Assembly (NCBI RefSeq): GCF_037325665.1
Contig: NC_090253.1
Coordinates: 4,912,620-4,976,619 of the forward strand
Length of the DNA stretch: 64,000 nucleotides
Direction: 5' to 3'
From: Littorina saxatilis
Taxonomy: Eukaryota; Mollusca; Gastropoda; Littorinimorpha; Littorinidae
The position numbers and the translations under genes are program-made. This document shows, in pieces, positions 59,412 to 64,000 of this stretch (position 1 is its first letter; every line of letters starts with the position of its first letter). The notes under the pieces were generated by a model. That model was not told where the DNA came from, made no database searches, and worked only from the letters and a program-made list of their open reading frames with translations.

Positions 59412-62310
59412 CTACTCAGACATTAAGTGGTTTTTTACACATTTTTTAAAACTTTTTAATGACTTTAGGTGCTTAAAGGATGATGGAAGTGAATTCCAAA
59501 CTGAAGTACCCGAAAAAGCAAGACTGGTCTTATACAGGTCAATTCGTGGAATTGGTGGGATCAGGTTGACCGACCCATATCTGTGGGTAGCTTTATTAAA
59601 TAATGATGTAATGTAAATCGGCACTTTATCGTGATACAATTTATGCATGAAAATGGCTTTGTTTAACTTGAGATGCTTTTCCAGTGGAAGAAAGTTAAGC
59701 ATTTTTAATTTCATATCTGTTGAGGCATTATCCTTTACGATGAGTTTGGCCGAGCGACGATAGAGAGAGTCTAACTTTTTCAAGTGGACATCACTGCTGC
59801 CATCCCAGAGCGTCGAAACATAATTAATGTGAGGCATTACATGAGCATGGTGGAACATTTCCAGAGTCCTTCTGTCGGTATATTGCTTTAACTTGGATAG
59901 GAGGAAAACGTTCTTGGCTACTTTCTTGCAAATATGCTGTATTTGTGCCTGCCACTTGAATTCACAATCAAGAATTACCCCTAAAACGCGATGCTGTTGA
60001 ACTTGTTCAATTGATTGCGTACCAATAGTAAGATTTAGTTTGAGTGGAGAAATCTGATGTTTTTGTCTGGTTGCAATTACCATACTTTTAGTTTTTATTG
60101 GATGGACAAGCATAGCATTAGCACTACACCAGTTATTTACATCGTTTAAAGCTGTTTGAAGGGAGGACTCTATTACTGTAACAGACTTTCCACTTGAGTG
60201 AAGAGAAGAATCGTCAGCAAAAAAATCACTTCTTACATTACTGTCAGAAATGTGCAGTGGCAGATCATTGATATACAGACAGAACAAGATCGGCCCAAGC
60301 ACTGACCCTTGAGGCACCCCGCATTTCACAGTCTCCTCAGTAGATATTTTACAGTTTAGGGCAGTATATTGAGATCTGTCCTGTAAATAGGAAGCAAAAA
60401 AGTTACACACTGAACTGTTTCTGAGATACAACTGTAATTTCTTCAGTAAAATTGAATGATCAACAAGATCAAAACGCTTTTTTAAAGTCGAGAAACACAG
60501 CACCACTGATTTCAGATCGGTTTGTTGCAGACAACCAGGTGTCGCATAGCGTGGTAAGGGCGCTGTGACAAGAGTGATTTGTTCGAAAACCAGATTGAAA
60601 TTGATGGAAAAGGTTTCTGCTTTCTATGTACGCGAGCAAATGTTTGTGAATATGTTTTTCCAATGGTTTGGATAAAATGGGTAATAAGGAAATGGGTCTA
60701 AAATTATTTGGGTCAGATAAATTTCCGCCTTTATGGAGTGGAATTACTTTTGCTCTTTTTAGTAAACTAGGTACAGTATTTTGCTTTATGCAGAGATTAT
60801 ACGCATAGGTGAGTGGCTCCACAATATATGGTAGAGCTAATTTGGCCAAGTAAGGAGGAATCTTGTCAGGACCCATGGACTTTTTATTCTCAAGGCCTTC
60901 TAGCGCCTTACCTACCTCATGCACTGCCATGTCTGGAATAGTAAAAAAATCGTCCGGTTTACATTTGTCATTGCAAAAATCATGTAATTTTGTGAGAGAG
61001 ACTTCAAGGTCAGAATCAGGACTGTCGCATTTTGCAGATTCATTTAGCCTATTGGCAAGGGACAAAAAATGGTTATTAAAATCTTCAGGGGAGATGGTTG
61101 TGGCAGACCGATTTGAGTTCTGTTTAGATTTACCTAATATGTTATTAACAGCACGCCAAACAGTTGCAATATCTTTCTTGTCCTCGATTAATGTATTAAA
61201 GTAATTTGCTTTTGCTTGACGTGTTAATTCTGTCACTTTATTCCTTTGTTTCTTAAAATCAGACTTCATGTTGTTTGCTTTGTAAAAATCACGCAGGGAC
61301 ATGGCTTCTATAATCTGTTCCGTCAACCATGGGGGAAGAGATGGATATTTCACTCTGTGGTGACGTAGTGGGGCATGCTTATCCACTATAGGATAAAATA
61401 TATCTAAAAGGGCGCCCAACGCTTCGTCAGCAACAACATGATTAAACACAGAGGAAAATGGTGCTAAACTGAGATCAAAGAAGAATTTAGTTTCATCAAA
61501 CGTTTTAAAGCTTCTATATTCAATAGTTGTATGGCCCTTGTGCACCGGCTTAGGTAACTTGAACGACCAAGAACAAAATACTGAACAATGGTCACTGATG
61601 CTTGAAGGTACAGTTTTCACGTTTGACACCATGGAAGTATTATTAGTGTAAATGTGGTCAATCAACGTTGATGTTGTATCAGTCAATCTGGTTGAGGTGT
61701 TCACAAGTTGATGGAATCCAAAGAGAGATGTAACTGAGCGCCAGGCTGTCTGGGTTTTATGCAAGTCTATGTTAAAATCACCAAGTAACAAAACATTGCG
61801 ATTATTACATTTGATGTTATCCATCAAATCAATAAAATCGTCAGACCAAGCTGAATTGGATGCGGGATTTCTATATACAAAACCGAGGAGAAAAGAATTC
61901 GAATTCTTATAAGAAATTTCAAGCCAAAGGCATTCAATACTTTTCACTTCCAGATCAGCCCTGCGCTTAACAAACTTTGCAATGGAATCATGGACATAAA
62001 CAGCAAGACCAGTATGTTGTACTTCCATACTGTCGCGTCGGATAACAGAATAGTGAGGTATCCGCAACATATCATCACAGATGCGTGAGTCCAGCCTAGT
62101 CTCTGAAATCCCAAACAAATGGGTTATGGGAGAATGTTGATTTAATAACACGCAGAGATCAGGAATTTTGTTCAAGAGATGATAAATGTTTAAGTGTCCG
62201 ATATTCAGTCCTGCGGCTGGAGCTAGTGCCGACATGCTTATAAATGTTAAGAGTACACGCAGAAGCAGACACAATCCGCACACACTGGACGTTGTAGAGT
62301 GAAAGTTCAA
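59412..62310 (-). CDS. LINE ORF2: endonuclease and reverse transcriptase, with one frameshift
   Basis: The APE-type endonuclease comes first: LNIGHLNIYHLLNKI, GISETRLDS, LLGDFNIDL, STLIDHIYTN and SISDHCSVF cover its conserved blocks. The reverse transcriptase follows: KVIPLHKGG, NFRPISLLPILSK, FQSGFRTNHS, SGAVFLDFKKAF, then GVPQGSVLGPILFCLYIND and FFADDSS. The thumb region includes YKTSLAFSGTSVWNSLP, and the frame ends in KNHLMSE. One extra base in the A-run at 60471-60474 shifts the frame right after FLDFKKAF; otherwise both halves are open. It would copy its own RNA at a nicked target. Start Met uncertain; SALAPAAGLN is where homology to the family plausibly begins. Confidence 0.9.
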
Positions 62311-62938
62311 GATTTGCTAGAAAAGGCAAAGTCCTTGTCGTCTACGAATTACACAATAGAGTTCTAAACAATGTGCTACGACGGGTCGATCAGACGATAT
62401 GGAGAAGTGCTAGAACCGAAGGGAAGGAAACACACTCTTTCCTCAGTGTCCACGTCACGTCACACAGACAGGCAGTCCGAGTACAACGCAAGGCACAACT
62501 AGAAACACAGGTATAGTCACTGCACAAGGTGCAAAAACGCTTCGAACTTTATCGTAAGGTTTTAAGCGTAACACAAGCTCTAGGTTGTATAACACTACAA
62601 GAAAATTGAACCAAATAATGTTTGTCCAAGGCGACCCGGCGATCGCGCTCACACACACACACACATACACATACACATGCACTCACGCACAGACACACAT
62701 ACATACACACACACACACACTAGTTGCTGCATTTGATGCTGTTTGTGACTATGCACGGAGCAGATACAACGCTCAATACTGTTAAACAAACTGAAATATT
62801 CCGACCAGTCCGAAGGTCACCTAACTTACACAGCCTTCAGTTTTAAGCTTTTAACACATCAGCTGAGTTGAAATTAAATTCAGCAGCTGAACTGCATTTG
62901 CACTGAGCTGTGACGACAGGTGCGGCAGTTGGACACGG

Positions 62939-64000
62939 TCAGCAGACTGGCTGTAGACAGGTGGGTGTCCGGGGGGGAGGGACCGCAAACTGCTGATGAC
63001 TGGTAGGGCGAATTTGCGGACAGGGGCGAATGGGCGGCGCAATTGCGCTGCTTGCGTATTGCCAAATTGGTTGCGTTGGCGTGGTCACTGCATACGCCAG
63101 TTGACCGACAGACTCTCGTGTAGACTGGGTGGGCGGGTAGGTAAATGGAGGGGGCAGGTTAACAGGGGTACGGGTGGGAATAAGTGAAGGGTAGTGGTGG
63201 GAGGACGGCGGGGGTGGAGGTGGTGGAGGGTAGGAGTGGGAATGGTGGTTTGGGATGGAGCGTGCACCCGTGTCCTCATTAGAGTGTCTGTGTGGAGGCT
63301 GCTTGCGACGAGAAAGGTCGCGGTTGTCCTGGTCATGGTTCTTTGCTTGATGAGCGTCATCGCTGGAGCGGCGGTCCTCTTTCAAGTTGGATGTGTCGGC
63401 ATATTTGATGTTAATAGCCAGTTTGGCAGTGCCCTTTGCGCTGGGGTGAATATGATCGCTGTAGAGCGCCAATCTCGGTGCACCACTGCTCGCAGTGAAG
63501 CTGCTGGAGTTGTCTACAAAGACAGCATCAAGACGTCGGCAGGCAGCTTCCAGGTTTCTATTTGAGGGAAGGATGGAGTTGTTGAAAGTGTGTCGACCTT
63601 TTGCTGGCAGGATGGAGCTGAGACAGACTCTGGCATTAGGAAAGGCTTTGCGGCACAGTCCAATGATGTCGGCCCACTCTTTCTCCGACACAGGTCCCAT
63701 CTTGCAACTGTTGACGCCAACATGAACAGTCACACGATTCACTGCTGCTGAAGGTGATGTGGCATTGCCGTGCAGCCATTTGCACAGGTCATACACTGTC
63801 ATACCAGACACGCATACTTTTTGCAGAATCTCACCCTTTGGTGCCAGTCGTTGTGGGTCGACATGCTCGATGACAGAATCGCCGATCAAGAGCATGGTTG
63901 ACTGGCCGGCAACCGAAAGAGTGGACAATGTTTCTTGGGGTGATGTTGGTTTCTGTCTGTCCACACATTCATCAGGGTTTTCCTTAAGTGGGTGGACCGA
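62939..64000 (-). CDS. LINE ORF1 with SGNH/esterase-type domain, start outside window
   Basis: Open from the window edge to a stop at 62939. Contains LLIGDSVIEHVDP (block I GDS), VTVHVGVNSCKMG (block III G-x-N) and LYSDHIHPSAKGTA (block V D-x-x-H), the hallmarks of SGNH hydrolases found in ORF1 of CR1-type LINEs. The C-terminal third is Pro/His/Arg-rich (RRKQPPHRHS, a run of Pro) and probably binds nucleic acid. The frame stays open to base 64000, so the true start lies outside. A free-standing host hydrolase is less likely, given ORF2 about 630 bp downstream. Confidence 0.8.
   Translation of the reverse strand, partial: SVHPLKENPDECVDRQKPTSPQETLSTLSVAGQSTMLLIGDSVIEHVDPQRLAPKGEILQKVCVSGMTVYDLCKWLHGNATSPSAAVNRVTVHVGVNSCKMGPVSEKEWADIIGLCRKAFPNARVCLSSILPAKGRHTFNNSILPSNRNLEAACRRLDAVFVDNSSSFTASSGAPRLALYSDHIHPSAKGTAKLAINIKYADTSNLKEDRRSSDDAHQAKNHDQDNRDLSRRKQPPHRHSNEDTGARSIPNHHSHSYPPPPPPPPSSHHYPSLIPTRTPVNLPPPFTYPPTQSTRESVGQLAYAVTTPTQPIWQYASSAIAPPIRPCPQIRPTSHQQFAVPPPRTPTCLQPVC

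Larger units (their letters stand above)
58883..64000 (-). mobile_element. CR1-like LINE, nearly full length, runs off the window
   Basis: The 3' tail (TCAAT)n at 58883-58907 is followed (minus sense, reading back) by a long low-complexity 3' UTR (58985-59225, A/T and CAT repeats), ORF2 (62310-59412) and ORF1 (beyond 64000 to 62939). The spacer 62311-62938 holds a short CA tract at 62650-62720. Over 5.1 kb are present. CR1-group assignment rests on the ORF1 esterase type, ORF2 motifs and short-repeat tail. Confidence 0.88.

Overview
The window looks like nuclear DNA of a marine mollusc, most likely a gastropod. The reasons are the many short tandem repeats, introns with GT/AG borders, tRNA-derived SINEs, CR1/RTE-type LINEs, dispersed repeats of a kind I remember from gastropod genomes (from memory, not checked), and a metazoan Polinton. 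Host coding sequence is sparse and split into small exons; most of the 64 kb is repeats of several ages, many nested in one another.

Layout. 1-2.9 kb: a tandem ~0.9 kb unit with long (CA)n tracts. 3.2-5.3 kb: a dispersed repeat, GT/GA microsatellites and the 3' end of a CR1-like LINE lying inside GA tracts. 5.6-8.6 kb (minus): a three-exon gene for a secreted ten-cysteine protein of the prokineticin/astakine type, with MITEs and microsatellites in its introns. 9,464-24,145: an apparently whole, young Polinton (Maverick) with ~230-bp terminal inverted repeats that read as identical, a CATTC(A) target duplication, a packaging ATPase, a capsid-like pair, an integrase, protein-primed PolB and several small membrane proteins. 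24.27-26.52 kb: a large inverted duplication of a C2H2-finger gene or element, starting about 120 bp from the Polinton end. 27.9-30.1 kb (plus): exons of a THAP-finger, transposase-derived gene that seems decayed. 30.4-31.9 kb: a hAT-like element with a SINE in it. 32.5-33.35 kb and 56.9-57.8 kb: two copies of one TIR element. 34.56 kb: a terminal coding exon of an unrecognised gene. 35.4-38.24 kb: a TA-flanked element with ~400-bp inverted ends and two further insertions. 38.28-39.57 kb: two retroposons of one family with perfect target duplications. 40-46 kb: little recognisable. 46.4-56.2 kb: SINEs, LINE pieces and MITEs among exons of a minus-strand cysteine-containing protein (48.0-54.7 kb). 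58.9-64.0 kb (minus): a nearly complete CR1-like LINE whose esterase-type ORF1 runs off the window.

How it fits together. The Polinton is the one large coherent gene set: integrase plus 6-bp target duplication for insertion, PolB for protein-primed copying, and ATPase plus jelly-roll-like capsid proteins for a virion-like stage, with closely packed genes in divergent and co-directional blocks. The two host loci (prokineticin-like and the minus-strand cysteine gene) are ordinary interrupted genes. All names come from motifs read by eye; no database was searched.
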